In this document: positions 43,408-51,835 of the stretch, in pieces
Layout of the letters: each line of letters begins with the position of its first letter
Numbering within the stretch: the first letter of the stretch is position 1
Assembly (NCBI RefSeq): GCF_003627965.1
Contig: NZ_RBWE01000001.1
Coordinates: forward strand, 2,517,420-2,581,419
Direction of reading: 5' to 3'
DNA: 64,000 bases
DNA from: Desulfofundulus salinus
Lineage (GTDB): Bacteria; Bacillota; Desulfotomaculia; Desulfotomaculales; Desulfovirgulaceae
The notes under the pieces: model-generated
What the model was told of the DNA's origin: nothing
What the model saw: the letters and a program-made list of their open reading frames with translations, nothing else
Databases searched by the model: none
Made by a program: the position numbers and the translations under genes

Positions 43408-44413
43408 TCCATTTTCTCCCTTTTAACAACCCGCTGCCTGCGGTCAGGGGGTGGTAAGTCACATCCTCAAAACCGGCGTCCTCCAGCCAGCTGCCCATTT
43501 CCTGAACGCCGTACACCCGGCCGGTAAGGGTGCCCACCAGCATGTTCAGGTCAAAGAGGGCGGCTTCCAGGGAGGGCTTTTCAGCCAGGACGTAATCGTG
43601 GATCACCACCTGCCCGCCCGGGCGCAGGGCCCGGAAGACCCGGTCCATGATTTGTCGGTTGGTGGCAGCGTCATAAATGTGCACCACATTGGAGGCCAGC
43701 ACCAGGTCGTAAACCCCTTCACCCAGTTCGTCCCTGGTGAAATCCCCGGCACATAGCTCCACCCGCTCCATCATCCCCGCCGCTTCTATCAATTCCCGGG
43801 TGATCTTCAGGGTGGGGGCCAGGTCCAGGATGGTGGCCCGTGCCCGGGGCTCTTTCTTCAACAGAGCAACGGTATACACCCCGGGCCCGCCGCCCAAATC
43901 CAGTATGCGTTCACAACCGCTTAAATCCAGGGCGGCAGCCAGCTGATCCGCCTTGAGCCGGGCCTGGTCCCCCATGGCCAGGATGTAGTCCCGCAGGCGC
44001 TCTTCATAGTTCGCCCGTTCCACGGCCTCAAAACCCACCGGGCGGCCGGTGCGCACGGCCTCGCCCAGCCGGGACCAACCCTCGGCCAGGTTGGCAAAGT
44101 GGTGCACCGCATGGCCCAGGCAGGCATCCCTTCCCCGTACCAGGTGGCGGCCGGCCAGGGGAGCGTTGCGGTAAAACTCGCCCTCCCTTTCCACTAACCC
44201 CAGGCCCTCCAGGGCAACCAGCAGGCGGGCGGTGGCTTCCGGGTGGGTGCCCAGGGCCGCGGCCACCCGGGCGGGAGTCTGGGCGCCCCGGGCCAGGACG
44301 TCAAAAAGGCCCAGGTCCACGGCAGCAAAAAGCACATGGGCCGCCCAGTGTCCGCGGCAGATGTCCATTATATACCAGCCATTTGAGGAAGATCGCGCAT
44401 CTCTTTTAAACAT
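43397..44413 (-). CDS. bzaC: SAM-dependent O-methyltransferase (BzaC-like)
   Basis: A 338-residue class I methyltransferase of the plant-type O-methyltransferase 2 family. The N-terminal dimerisation winged helix (AAVDLGLFDVLARG; RVAAALGTHPEATARLLVAL) is followed by the SAM motif RILDLGGGPGVYTVALL near residue 172 and LASNVVHIYDA near 240. In the pathway BzaC methylates the hydroxyl of 5-hydroxybenzimidazole to 5-methoxybenzimidazole. ATG 44413 has GAGGTGGCAGG upstream. Position after bzaA and bzaB supports the call. Confidence 0.86.
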   Translation of the reverse strand: MFKRDARSSSNGWYIMDICRGHWAAHVLFAAVDLGLFDVLARGAQTPARVAAALGTHPEATARLLVALEGLGLVEREGEFYRNAPLAGRHLVRGRDACLGHAVHHFANLAEGWSRLGEAVRTGRPVGFEAVERANYEERLRDYILAMGDQARLKADQLAAALDLSGCERILDLGGGPGVYTVALLKKEPRARATILDLAPTLKITRELIEAAGMMERVELCAGDFTRDELGEGVYDLVLASNVVHIYDAATNRQIMDRVFRALRPGGQVVIHDYVLAEKPSLEAALFDLNMLVGTLTGRVYGVQEMGSWLEDAGFEDVTYHPLTAGSGLLKGRKWNDK

Positions 44414-44440
44414 TTACCTGCCACCTCAAGGATGGTGGGA

Positions 44441-45715
44441 TCACTGCTGAAAATACTCCGACACCAGCCGCAGAGCGCATTCGTCGCCGCAGGCGCTGCA
44501 CAGTTCCTCTTTTCCTTTCTCAAGGTAACAGCGCACCAGGGCCGGGTCGATGGCCAGGCCGGCCACGGCCTCCCGGTCCAGGGAAGCCCGGGTCCGGGCC
44601 ATTTTTAAATCCCACTCCCAGGCCCCCTTGACGCCCTTGGCAATGTCGGCGACATGGGCGGCAATGCGGGCAGCCATCACCCCAACCCGCACATCTTCTT
44701 CCGTGGGCAGGCCCAGGTGCTCCGCCGGGGTGACGTAGCAGATGAAGTCCGCCCCGGAAGCCCCGGCCAGGGCGCCGCCGATGGCCGCGGTGATATGATC
44801 GTACCCCGGGGCCACATCAATGGCCAGGGTGCCCAGGACAAAATACGGGGCCTGGTGGCAGAGCTGCTTCTGCAGGAGCATGGTGGTTTCCACATGGTGT
44901 ATGGGCACGTGCCCCGGCCCCTCCACCATCACCTGCACCCCCTTTTCCCTGGCCCGGGCCACCAGTTCCCCGGCCACCAGCAGGCCCTGAATCTGGGCGC
45001 CGTCCAGGGAATCGGCAATGCACCCGGGGCGGATGGCATCGCCCAGACTCAAGGTGACGTCGTACTCCCGCAGGATGTCCAGCACCCGGTCGAACTCCTC
45101 GTAGAGGGGATTTTCCTTCCTGTTGTGCAGCATCCAGCCGGTGAGGAAGGCGCCGCCCCGGCTCACGATGTCCGTCACCCGTCCGGTTTTCTGCAGGCGC
45201 TCGACCACTTCAAAATTCAGGGCACAGTGAATGGCCATAAAATCAATGCCCGCGGCGGCCTGCTTTTCTATGGCTTCAAACATGTCCTCCGGAGTCATGG
45301 CCACAATGCCGCCCCTCTTCTCGATGGCCTCAATGCCCGCCTGGTAGATGGGCACGCTTCCCACGGGAACCGTGGCCCTTTCCAGGCTAACGCGGCGCAT
45401 GCCGTCGATATCCCCCCCGGTGGAGAGGTCCATAATGGCATCGGCCCCGGCGGAAATGGCCACCTCGATCTTGCGGGCCTCCATTTCCGGGTCGTCCCGG
45501 TCGCTGGAGGTGCCGATGAGGGCATTCACCTTGGTCCGCAGGCCCCGACCGATGGCGCAGGGCCGGATTCCTTTCCGCAACCTGTTCTTCGGGATGACGA
45601 TGGTACCGGCGGCCACCCCGGCCCGGATAAATTCCGGATCCACTCCCTCCCGCCGGGCCACCTCCTCCATCTCCGGCGTGACGCGGCCTTCCCTGGCCGC
45701 CAACAACTGGGTCAT
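44441..45715 (-). CDS. bzaB: ThiC-like hydroxybenzimidazole synthase subunit BzaB
   Basis: A 424-residue ThiC paralogue. ThiC-type segments include IVIPKNRLRKGIRPCAIGRG, GADAIMDLSTGGD, FMAIHCALNFE, EGPGHVPIHHVETTM and DVAPGYDHITAAIGGALAG. The C-terminal radical SAM cysteines read CSACGDEC, i.e. CX2CX3C rather than the CX2CX4C of thiamine ThiC. With BzaA it should convert aminoimidazole ribotide to 5-hydroxybenzimidazole. It begins 3 bp after bzaA stops. Tandem ThiC copies under a cobalamin riboswitch point away from thiamine synthesis. Confidence 0.88.
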   Translation of the reverse strand: MTQLLAAREGRVTPEMEEVARREGVDPEFIRAGVAAGTIVIPKNRLRKGIRPCAIGRGLRTKVNALIGTSSDRDDPEMEARKIEVAISAGADAIMDLSTGGDIDGMRRVSLERATVPVGSVPIYQAGIEAIEKRGGIVAMTPEDMFEAIEKQAAAGIDFMAIHCALNFEVVERLQKTGRVTDIVSRGGAFLTGWMLHNRKENPLYEEFDRVLDILREYDVTLSLGDAIRPGCIADSLDGAQIQGLLVAGELVARAREKGVQVMVEGPGHVPIHHVETTMLLQKQLCHQAPYFVLGTLAIDVAPGYDHITAAIGGALAGASGADFICYVTPAEHLGLPTEEDVRVGVMAARIAAHVADIAKGVKGAWEWDLKMARTRASLDREAVAGLAIDPALVRCYLEKGKEELCSACGDECALRLVSEYFQQ

Positions 45716-45718
45716 AAC

Positions 45719-47017
45719 CTAACACACCCCCTGCTCTTTGCCCAGGTATTCCCCTACCACCTGCATGGCGCAGTACCTGCCGCACATGGCACATGCCCGG
45801 TGAGAACCGTGGCTGCGCTCCCGGCGAAGGGCACCGGCCCGGCGGGAATCTAGGGCCAGTTCGATTTGCCTGTCCCAGTCCAGGGCCTTGCGTGCCCGGG
45901 ACATTTCCAGGTCCCACTGCGCCGCCCGGGGCTCCCTGGCCACGTCGGCTGCATGGGCGGCAATGCGGGCGGCAATGACCCCTTCCCGCACCTGCTCCAC
46001 ACCGGGCAGTCCCAGGTGCTCCGCGGCAGTGACATAACAGAGAAACTCCGCCCCGGCCCAGGCCGAAAGCGCCCCGCCGATGGCCGCCGTAATATGGTCG
46101 TATCCCGGAGCGATATCCGTAACCACCGGGCCGAAGACAAAATAGGGCGCGCCGTGGCAGAGCTGCTTTTCCAGCTGCACGGTGGCCTTCAGGTGCCCCA
46201 GGGGGACGTGCCCCGGCCCTTTGACCATCACCTGCACCTGCTGCTTCCGGGCCCGGGCCACCAGTTCCCCCAGCACCACCAGCTCCTGCACCTGGGCCGC
46301 GTCCAGGGAGTCGGCCAGGCAGCCTGGACGCCACCCATCGGCCAGGCTCAAGGTAACATCGTAGCGGCGGCAGATCTCCAGCAGCCGGTCGAAATGCTCG
46401 TAAAGGGGATTCTCCTGCTGGTTGTAAATCATCCAGCCCATTAAGTGGCTGCCCCCATGACTGACCAGGTAATCGACGCGGCGGTGCTTTCTGGCCGCCC
46501 GCAGGGTCTGCCAGGTGGTGGCGCAGTGCAGGGCCAGAAAATCCACCCCGTCGGCGGCCTGCCGCTCGATAACTTCGAACATTTCGTCCACCTTCATTTT
46601 TACCGCCGCCCCGTACTTCTCCCGGGCCTCGGCAAGGGCCTGGTACACGGGCAGGGTACCCACGGGCGTGGTCGTTGCCGCCAGCACGGCCCGCCGGGCA
46701 CCGTCAATATCCCCGCACACACTCAAATCCATAATGGCATCAGTGCCGGCTTCCACGGCCGCCCGTACTTTAGCGACCTCGCCCTCGATGGTGTCCCCTT
46801 CCGCCGCCAGGCCCACACTGGCGCTTACCTTCACGGCAAAGCCCGTTCCGATGCCCACGGGATCGATGTTCTTTCTCGCGCGGTTGCGGGGTATGACGAT
46901 GGTGCCTTGAGCCACTCCCCGGCGAACGAACTCCGGATCCACCCCCTCCCGCCCGGCCACCCTTTTCATTTCCGGGGTAATCTCACCGGCCAGGGCCCTG
47001 GCCATTTGCGTTGGCAT
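45719..47017 (-). CDS. bzaA: ThiC-like hydroxybenzimidazole synthase subunit BzaA
   Basis: A 432-residue ThiC paralogue, first gene of the operon. It shows IVIPRNRARKNIDPVGIGTG, GTDAIMDLSVCGD, FLALHCATTWQ, KGPGHVPLGHLKATV and DIAPGYDHITAAIGGALSA, and a C-terminal CAMCGRYC cluster site (CX2CX3C). It is clearly paralogous to the next gene, yet differs at many positions, as BzaA and BzaB do in Moorella and Eubacterium. ATG 47017 has GGAGGTG. A riboswitch and terminator lie immediately upstream. Confidence 0.88.
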   Translation of the reverse strand: MPTQMARALAGEITPEMKRVAGREGVDPEFVRRGVAQGTIVIPRNRARKNIDPVGIGTGFAVKVSASVGLAAEGDTIEGEVAKVRAAVEAGTDAIMDLSVCGDIDGARRAVLAATTTPVGTLPVYQALAEAREKYGAAVKMKVDEMFEVIERQAADGVDFLALHCATTWQTLRAARKHRRVDYLVSHGGSHLMGWMIYNQQENPLYEHFDRLLEICRRYDVTLSLADGWRPGCLADSLDAAQVQELVVLGELVARARKQQVQVMVKGPGHVPLGHLKATVQLEKQLCHGAPYFVFGPVVTDIAPGYDHITAAIGGALSAWAGAEFLCYVTAAEHLGLPGVEQVREGVIAARIAAHAADVAREPRAAQWDLEMSRARKALDWDRQIELALDSRRAGALRRERSHGSHRACAMCGRYCAMQVVGEYLGKEQGVC

Positions 47018-47044
47018 TTCGCGACACCTCCGTTTGGTTAAAAT

Positions 47045-47085
47045 AAAAAGTCCCCAGCCAAAACTTTACCTGGCTGAGGACTTTA
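47045..47085 (-). terminator. riboswitch-controlled attenuator before bzaA
   Basis: Minus-strand AAAGTCCTCAGCCA pairs with TGGCTGGGGACTTTTT, then ATTTT. It lies between the cobalamin aptamer and bzaA, so cobalamin binding likely favours premature termination. Confidence 0.85.
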
Positions 47086-47136
47086 CCATCATCCTCCGCG
47101 CACGGCCGCCCTTTCGCGCGAGAGCAGCCATTCTCT

Positions 47137-47308
47137 CAAACAGGCAGGTCTCCTGGCTAACGGATCATCGCTTTTTATCCCGGCCTTCCCGGCCAAACCC
47201 CAGTGACCGGGATAAGCTCCCCGACTACAGTGGCGGGACCGCGCCGTTTCCGGGTGGTATGCCACCCGTCCGGACTTCCCTATTCTCCCCCTGCGGGGCA
47301 CCTGTTTG
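47137..47308 (-). promoter_or_regulatory. cobalamin (B12) riboswitch
   Basis: Minus strand starts AACAGGTGCCC, passes through GGGAAGTCCGG, GGCGCGGTCCCGCCACTGTA and ends with the B12-box-like GTTAGCCAGGAGACCTGCC, the invariant landmarks of the cobalamin aptamer. The closing helix pairs AACAGGT with ACCTGCCTGTT. It controls the five-gene bza operon through the attenuator downstream. No thiamine (TPP) aptamer is present, an argument against thiamine function of the ThiC-like genes. Confidence 0.95.
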
Positions 47309-47383
47309 ACTATTCAGTTATTGTTTATATGGGATTCTACCACACCGGCCCGGCAACGTCAAGCAAAATTTGGAACGGTTATT

Positions 47384-48142
47384 TTATTTTTTGACTACCG
47401 GGTTGGCCAGCCGGCCGATGCCGGATATAACCACCTCTACCGTGTCCCCCGGCTGCACCGGCCCCACCCCTGCAGGCGTACCGGTAAGGATGATATCCCC
47501 GGGCAAAAGGGTCATGATGCGGGAGATAAAACTGACCAGCCGGTATACCGGAAAGATCAACTGGGACGTGGAGGAATGCTGTTTTCGCTCCCCGTTGAGG
47601 TAGAGCGAAACTTCCCTGTCTCCCGGGTCGACGCCGGTGACGATGTAGGGACCCAGGGGCAGGAAGGTGTCAAACGACTTGGCCCGGGTCCACTGCCCGT
47701 CCTTTTTCTGGAGGTCCCGGGCGGTAACGTCGTTGGCACAGGTATAGCCCAGTATGTACCCGGCCGCTTCTTCCTCCCGCACCTGCCGCGCCTTTTTCCC
47801 GATCACCACCGCCAGTTCGGCCTCGTAGTCCACCTGATGGCTCATGGCCGGGTAAACAATGGGTTCCCCGGGGCCGATCACGGCGGTGGACGGCTTCAGG
47901 AACAGGACCGGCTCATCCGGCAGGGCCATACCCAGCTCCAGGGCGTGGTCCCGGTAATTGAGCCCCACACACACCGCCTTGGTGGGCAGGCAGGGAGCCA
48001 GCAGGTCCAGCTCCGGCAGGGCGAACTGCCGCCCGGATACCGGTTCCAAAGATTGAAAGGGATCGGCCACCGGTAAAACCGTGTCACCTTCAACTATGCC
48101 GTAGAAAATTTCTCCCCTGTGATGAAAACGACCAATACGCAT
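47384..48142 (-). CDS. fumarylacetoacetate hydrolase (FAH)-family protein
   Basis: A 252-residue enzyme of the FAH superfamily, which cleaves or isomerises or decarboxylates 2-oxo/ene-diol acids using a divalent metal. Visible are AVCVGLNYRDHALELG, the metal-ligand region YEAELAVVIGKKAR, FLPLGPYIVTGVD and LLPGDIILTGTPAGVGP. ATG 48142 begins the N-terminal MRIGRFHHRG. It is a single-gene unit upstream of the riboswitch, same strand, and not obviously part of the bza pathway. Substrate unknown. Confidence 0.85.
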   Translation of the reverse strand: MRIGRFHHRGEIFYGIVEGDTVLPVADPFQSLEPVSGRQFALPELDLLAPCLPTKAVCVGLNYRDHALELGMALPDEPVLFLKPSTAVIGPGEPIVYPAMSHQVDYEAELAVVIGKKARQVREEEAAGYILGYTCANDVTARDLQKKDGQWTRAKSFDTFLPLGPYIVTGVDPGDREVSLYLNGERKQHSSTSQLIFPVYRLVSFISRIMTLLPGDIILTGTPAGVGPVQPGDTVEVVISGIGRLANPVVKK

Positions 48143-48202
48143 AAAAAAACACCCCTGCTACAGTTGATGAGATTTTGATGCTTTATTATTTTACCATACT
48201 TT

Positions 48203-48973
48203 TTACACATTTGGGGGTGAATACAGGGGCTTTTGCGCCCGGATGAAGGCGCTGACCAGGGCACCTTCATAGAGGGCCAGCTGCTGTTTCATTTCCTCCG
48301 GCAAAGTTCCTTCCGGGAAGTCCGATGGGCTGAAGACCCGGATTACCTCTATGGATACCCCGGTGAAACCGGCCGCTTCCAGCAGGCGGCGGTACTCTTC
48401 TTCCGTCGGGGCGCCGGCCACGCAGCCCGCCCACAGCTCGACATCTTGCCGCAGCCCGTGGGGTACCTCACGACGCCACACCATGTCGGAAACGGCCAGG
48501 CGCCCGCCGGGTTTGAGCACCCGGAAGGCTTCCCGGAGCACCCTGCTTTTGTCCGCGGCCAGATTGATCACACAGTTGGAGATGACCACGTCCACATGAT
48601 TGTCGGCCTGCGCCTCTTCCAGGGTGTTGGCGGCAAACAATTCCTCCATGATGCCGTCCAGCACTTCCAGGCTGGTCATCTCCCGGACTTCCTGCTGCAG
48701 GCCGGCGGATGCATCACCGAACCTCCTCCTGAGGTATTTGCAGATGGCGTCCTGTTTTGCTTCAACCTTGCCCCTGGCCTCGCCTTCGGCCCTGCCTTTA
48801 ATTAACCCGCGCATCTCTGCCTGCTGCTGCATCTCTTCAAGGGCTATTTCCAGGTTCGTAATCATCTTTTCCACCCGATGTCTGCTTCTTTCTCGCTGAA
48901 GTCCTGCAGGATGTAGGACTTCTCCACTTATTGGCAGGGCATTACTTGACAATAGATGTGTAATGTGTAACAA
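48203..48973 (-). pseudogene. chimera: DUF4351/Rpn fragment joined in frame to the C-terminal half of ArsM
   Basis: The downstream ~134 codons (48203-48607) read [36 protein letters not shown] and [15 protein letters not shown], typical of arsenite methyltransferase ArsM after its SAM-binding half. The upstream part (48606-48973) is a DUF4351-type tail ([22 protein letters not shown]) nearly identical to 51428-51798. The match ends exactly where ArsM sequence begins. Both the SAM-binding region and catalytic N-terminal cysteines of ArsM are missing, so methylation activity is unlikely. If translated, ATG 48865 is the probable start. Confidence 0.8.
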
Positions 48974-48974
48974 T
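48606..48974 (-). repeat. 370-bp duplication, copy A
   Basis: About 96% identical to 51428-51798 in the same orientation. Both copies share the DUF4351 coding tail and a leader with the hairpin GAAGTCCT/AGGACTTC and the words ATTGTTACACATTACACATC. Copy A is joined to arsM, copy B to unrelated sequence. Confidence 0.88.
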
Positions 48975-48981
48975 GATTCAG

Positions 48982-49992
48982 TTACTTCACGGCATCGTCG
49001 ATCACGGAACCCGCCTCTTCCAGCGAGCCGGCGGTATAAATCCTGTTGATGATCTTGTCCAGGGCCTCCAGCCTGTCGATCTGCCTGACCCGCTCCTGCA
49101 GGTCCCGTGAGGCCTCCCCAAACCTGGCGTCAAGGTACTTGCAGATGGCTTCCTGGGCCATCGTGACTTTGCCCTTGGCCTCGCCCTCGGCTCTGGCGCC
49201 GGCCAGGGCGGAAATCTCATCCCGCATGGCCTTCTCCCTCAGCTCGTAGAGCCTGCGTTCCTTCTTGCTCTGCCAGAAGGCTTTCTCGATGGTCAACGCT
49301 TTCCTGATCCCCGGGTTCTCCATGGCTATCGCCTCCATCTCTTCTCCTTCCAGGTTGCTCAGGTACATCATCCACGCCTCCAGCGCATCCTTCGGCCTGC
49401 GTTTGATCGTCTTTATCTTCTCCAGCTCCAGAAAGTGGATCTCCAGGTCGTCGCACAACAGCTCACCGCTCTCATCGTCCCGCACGTGGAAGGCCCGGTG
49501 GTACCGCCCGTCACCCCGGAACCAGTCAAAGGCCAGAATGTTTATGGTCACGGTTTTGCGCAGGTCGGCGAACTTCTGACCGCTGGTCAGCTGCCCGTGG
49601 TACAGCCCCGCCCAGTAGTACATGGTCCGCTTGTCAATGTTGTACTGGTTGGTCACCTGGACTTCGATGTTGATGAGCGTGCCTTCTTTCGTACGGGCCA
49701 GGACGTCCAGCCTGGCGCCGCGGTCCAGCAGGTATCTTGGGTCTATCTCCCGGTCCAGCAGTTCCACGCCGGTCAGTTCCCGGCCGGACGGTAACTTCAG
49801 TACCGCGTTGAGAAAACTCAGCAGCGCCTCTTTCCCTTCTTCCGACCCGAAGATCCGCTTAAAGGCGTAGTCGTTGGTCCGGTTGATCCCCCTGATCTCC
49901 GCCAATCCCCCCACCCCCGCCCCGTTTATTCTTGTCAACCTTATTATACCAGATTCTGCGCGCGAGCCAAAATCTGAAACCGTCAATTCCAT
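48982..49992 (-). CDS. Rpn-family nuclease / putative transposase (PD-(D/E)XK, DUF4351)
   Basis: A 336-residue protein of the recombination-promoting nuclease family. [26 protein letters not shown] opens the nuclease domain, [19 protein letters not shown] supplies the D...E-X-Q/K active-site strand near residue 100, and the last ~90 residues form the DUF4351-like tail ([20 protein letters not shown]). ATG 49992 follows GGCAGGAAG; upstream open codons are less likely. Divergent from the related gene at 50075. Such proteins are often mobile or phage-defence linked. Confidence 0.82.
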   Translation of the reverse strand: MELTVSDFGSRAESGIIRLTRINGAGVGGLAEIRGINRTNDYAFKRIFGSEEGKEALLSFLNAVLKLPSGRELTGVELLDREIDPRYLLDRGARLDVLARTKEGTLINIEVQVTNQYNIDKRTMYYWAGLYHGQLTSGQKFADLRKTVTINILAFDWFRGDGRYHRAFHVRDDESGELLCDDLEIHFLELEKIKTIKRRPKDALEAWMMYLSNLEGEEMEAIAMENPGIRKALTIEKAFWQSKKERRLYELREKAMRDEISALAGARAEGEAKGKVTMAQEAICKYLDARFGEASRDLQERVRQIDRLEALDKIINRIYTAGSLEEAGSVIDDAVK

Positions 49993-50014
49993 CTTCCTGC
50001 CGCCGCCCGCGGCA

Positions 50015-50023
50015 TGATATAAT
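50015..50023 (+). promoter_or_regulatory. extended -10 promoter for the 50075 gene
   Basis: TGATATAAT in the 82-bp gap between two divergent Rpn-type genes. The minus strand of the same gap contains TATACT and could serve the other gene. Confidence 0.5.
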
Positions 50024-50074
50024 AGATATAGTATACACACAAGATTTAATTGCCTGCCGTTGAGAGGACTGGGA

Positions 50075-51031
50075 TTGTTGGCCGTTAATGTCATTGACCG
50101 AAGCCTCAAGGCTTTGGCCCGCCGTTACCCGAAACCCTTTGTCAAACTTGTCCTGGGCTCCACAAAAGGGGTGGCAGTGGCCACCATCGAAAACCCGGAG
50201 ATCAACCTCCCGGAAAGGCGGCTCGATTTCGTCTACGGCCTGCGCCTGGATGACCAGGAGTACCTGCTGCACCTCGAATTCCAGCTCCAGCACGAGACCG
50301 ACCTGCCGGAACGGATGTTCACTTACAACGCGCTCCTGACCGCCGCCTACCGGCGACCGGCCATCTCGGCAGTCATTTACCTGGCGCGGCAGGAATACCG
50401 CCGTTTACCCGAAGCCTATGCCGTGACCTTCCGGAGCAGGGCGGTCCACACCTTCACCTACCGGGTCATCAGGCTCTGGGAATACGAAGAAGCCATTGCC
50501 GGCGGCGAGCTGAAGGAGCTCGCTCCCCTGCTCGTCCTGCTGGCCGAAAACGGTAAAGAAGAAGCTGCCCTGGCCAGAACTAGAGAACTGGTCCTGGCCA
50601 TCGGCGACGAGAAGCACCGGGCCGATGCCCTGTCGGTGGCTATCACCGTGGCGGCGCGCTACTTCAGTCGCGATTTTTTGCTCGAGTTTTTCAAGGGGGA
50701 AATGGAGATGCTGCAGGAAGCCAGTATTGTCCAGGAATGGATAAACGAAGGCCTGGAGAGAGGCCGAAAAGAAGGCCTGGCGGAAGGCCTGGAAAAGGGC
50801 CTGGCGGAAGGCCTGGAAAAGGGCAGGAAGGCGGGAAAGCTCGAGGGAGAGATCGAGACGCTGCAAAGGGACATCCAGGAAGTCCTGGAGGAACGCTTCG
50901 GCCGAGTCAAAAAAGGTATGGGCAAGAAGCTGGCCGCCATTGACGACCCGGCGGTGCTCCGTTCCCTGCTCAAGAAAAGCGTCAGGGTGAAGAGCCTCGA
51001 AGAGTTCGCCCGGCTCCTGGAAGAAGTGTAA
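50075..51031 (+). CDS. Rpn/YadD-type nuclease-like protein with DUF4351 tail
   Basis: A ~318-residue relative of the Rpn family. PD-(D/E)XK-like features are RRLDFVYGLRLDDQEYLLHLEFQLQHE near residues 50-75. Residues ~215-260 contain a tandem repeat GLAEGLEKGLAEGLEKG within a charged helix, then a tail QEVLEERFGRVKKGM. TTG 50075 follows GAGAGG; an earlier TTG at 50060 is possible. It lies head-to-head with a second Rpn gene. Function in recombination or defence is family-level. Confidence 0.75.
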   Translation: MLAVNVIDRSLKALARRYPKPFVKLVLGSTKGVAVATIENPEINLPERRLDFVYGLRLDDQEYLLHLEFQLQHETDLPERMFTYNALLTAAYRRPAISAVIYLARQEYRRLPEAYAVTFRSRAVHTFTYRVIRLWEYEEAIAGGELKELAPLLVLLAENGKEEAALARTRELVLAIGDEKHRADALSVAITVAARYFSRDFLLEFFKGEMEMLQEASIVQEWINEGLERGRKEGLAEGLEKGLAEGLEKGRKAGKLEGEIETLQRDIQEVLEERFGRVKKGMGKKLAAIDDPAVLRSLLKKSVRVKSLEEFARLLEEV

Positions 51032-51427
51032 CGTCCGGAGACAAGGTAAAGCCCTACCGGTGGCCTGCGGAGGAGCTTTCGGCTGGGGCCTGGCTCGAAA
51101 ATAGTTGAAGCCATTCGCTTCGGGTCCGCATTACTTCGCCCTCCGGCGTGTCAAAATCCCTAATGCTCGGGGTGCCCAAATGCCGCGGAATCATGGCCTA
51201 AAGCAATGTCATTTATCCAGCCAAAGGGGAAGCCGGTAGGGTCTTTTATAACCAATCCTAACTGGTTCCGTCCGGTGAGGTTCCAGGACGCAGTTCTATA
51301 ACTTCTTACATCGATTCCTAATAAAATCCCCGCAAGCCTTATAACATGCGGGCTGCGGGGATGAGCTCTCCCTGCAATTATGTCGTTTCCCTCACTGCAT
51401 AAACCTCTCCATGCCGTCCCTGATGAT
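51032..51427. other. gene-free stretch with a terminator
   Basis: No convincing gene. A minus-strand frame from about 51387 to 51160 reads somewhat protein-like (TASWNLTGRNQLGLVIKDP) but has no start or ribosome site and spans the terminator at 51323-51362. Confidence 0.45.
51323..51362 (-). terminator. terminator downstream of the truncated Rpn fragment
   Basis: Minus-strand ATCCCCGCAGCC pairs with GGCTTGCGGGGAT, then TTTATT. Confidence 0.75.
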
Positions 51428-51766
51428 GGCCTGCGCCTCTTCCAGGGTGTTGGCGGCAAACAATTCCTCCATCACGCCGTCCAGCACTTCCAGGCTGGTC
51501 ATCTCCCGGACCTTCCGCTGCAGGCCGGCGGATGCATCACCAAACCTCCTCCTGAGGTACTTGCAGATGGCGTCCTGCTTTGCTTCAACCTTACCCCTGG
51601 CCTCGCCTTCAGCCCTGCCTTTAATTAACCCGCGCATCTCTGCCTGCTGCTGCATCTCTTCAAGGGTTATTTCCAGGTTCGTAATCATCTTTTCCACCCG
51701 ATGTCTGCTTCTTTCTCGCTGAAGTCCTGCAGAATGTAGGACTTCTCCACTTATTGGCAGTGGCAT
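51392..51766 (-). pseudogene. truncated DUF4351/Rpn fragment (copy B)
   Basis: At most 124 codons; the likely start ATG 51688 gives 98 residues beginning MITNLEITLEEMQQQ. It contains only the C-terminal DUF4351-like tail, with no nuclease core, and ends [19 protein letters not shown]. That ending is probably the original one, lost in copy A where ArsM sequence takes over. Confidence 0.75.
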
Positions 51767-51798
51767 TACTTGACAATAGATGTGTAATGTGTAACAAT
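51428..51798 (-). repeat. 370-bp duplication, copy B
   Basis: Partner of 48606-48974, about 2.8 kb apart and in direct orientation. Recombination between them would delete or amplify the two Rpn genes. Confidence 0.88.
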
Positions 51799-51835
51799 TA
51801 AGTGTGTAATAACTATAGCTTAAGGTGATGCTTGT

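Noticed and set aside
44654-45853. 399-codon plus-strand frame opposite bzaB
   Set aside because: Antisense to a conserved gene with no ribosome site or recognisable domain.
45387-46334. Minus-strand frame spanning the bzaA/bzaB junction
   Set aside because: It is an alternative frame of the two ThiC paralogues, Gly/Arg-rich and without conserved motifs.
44441-47017. Reading the two ThiC-like genes as thiamine biosynthesis thiC
   Set aside because: They are tandem, share an operon with a methyltransferase and a B12/radical SAM enzyme, and sit under a cobalamin rather than a TPP riboswitch.
51160-51387. Protein-like minus-strand frame downstream of the truncated Rpn fragment
   Set aside because: No start or ribosome site and it is crossed by a strong terminator; at best a remnant.
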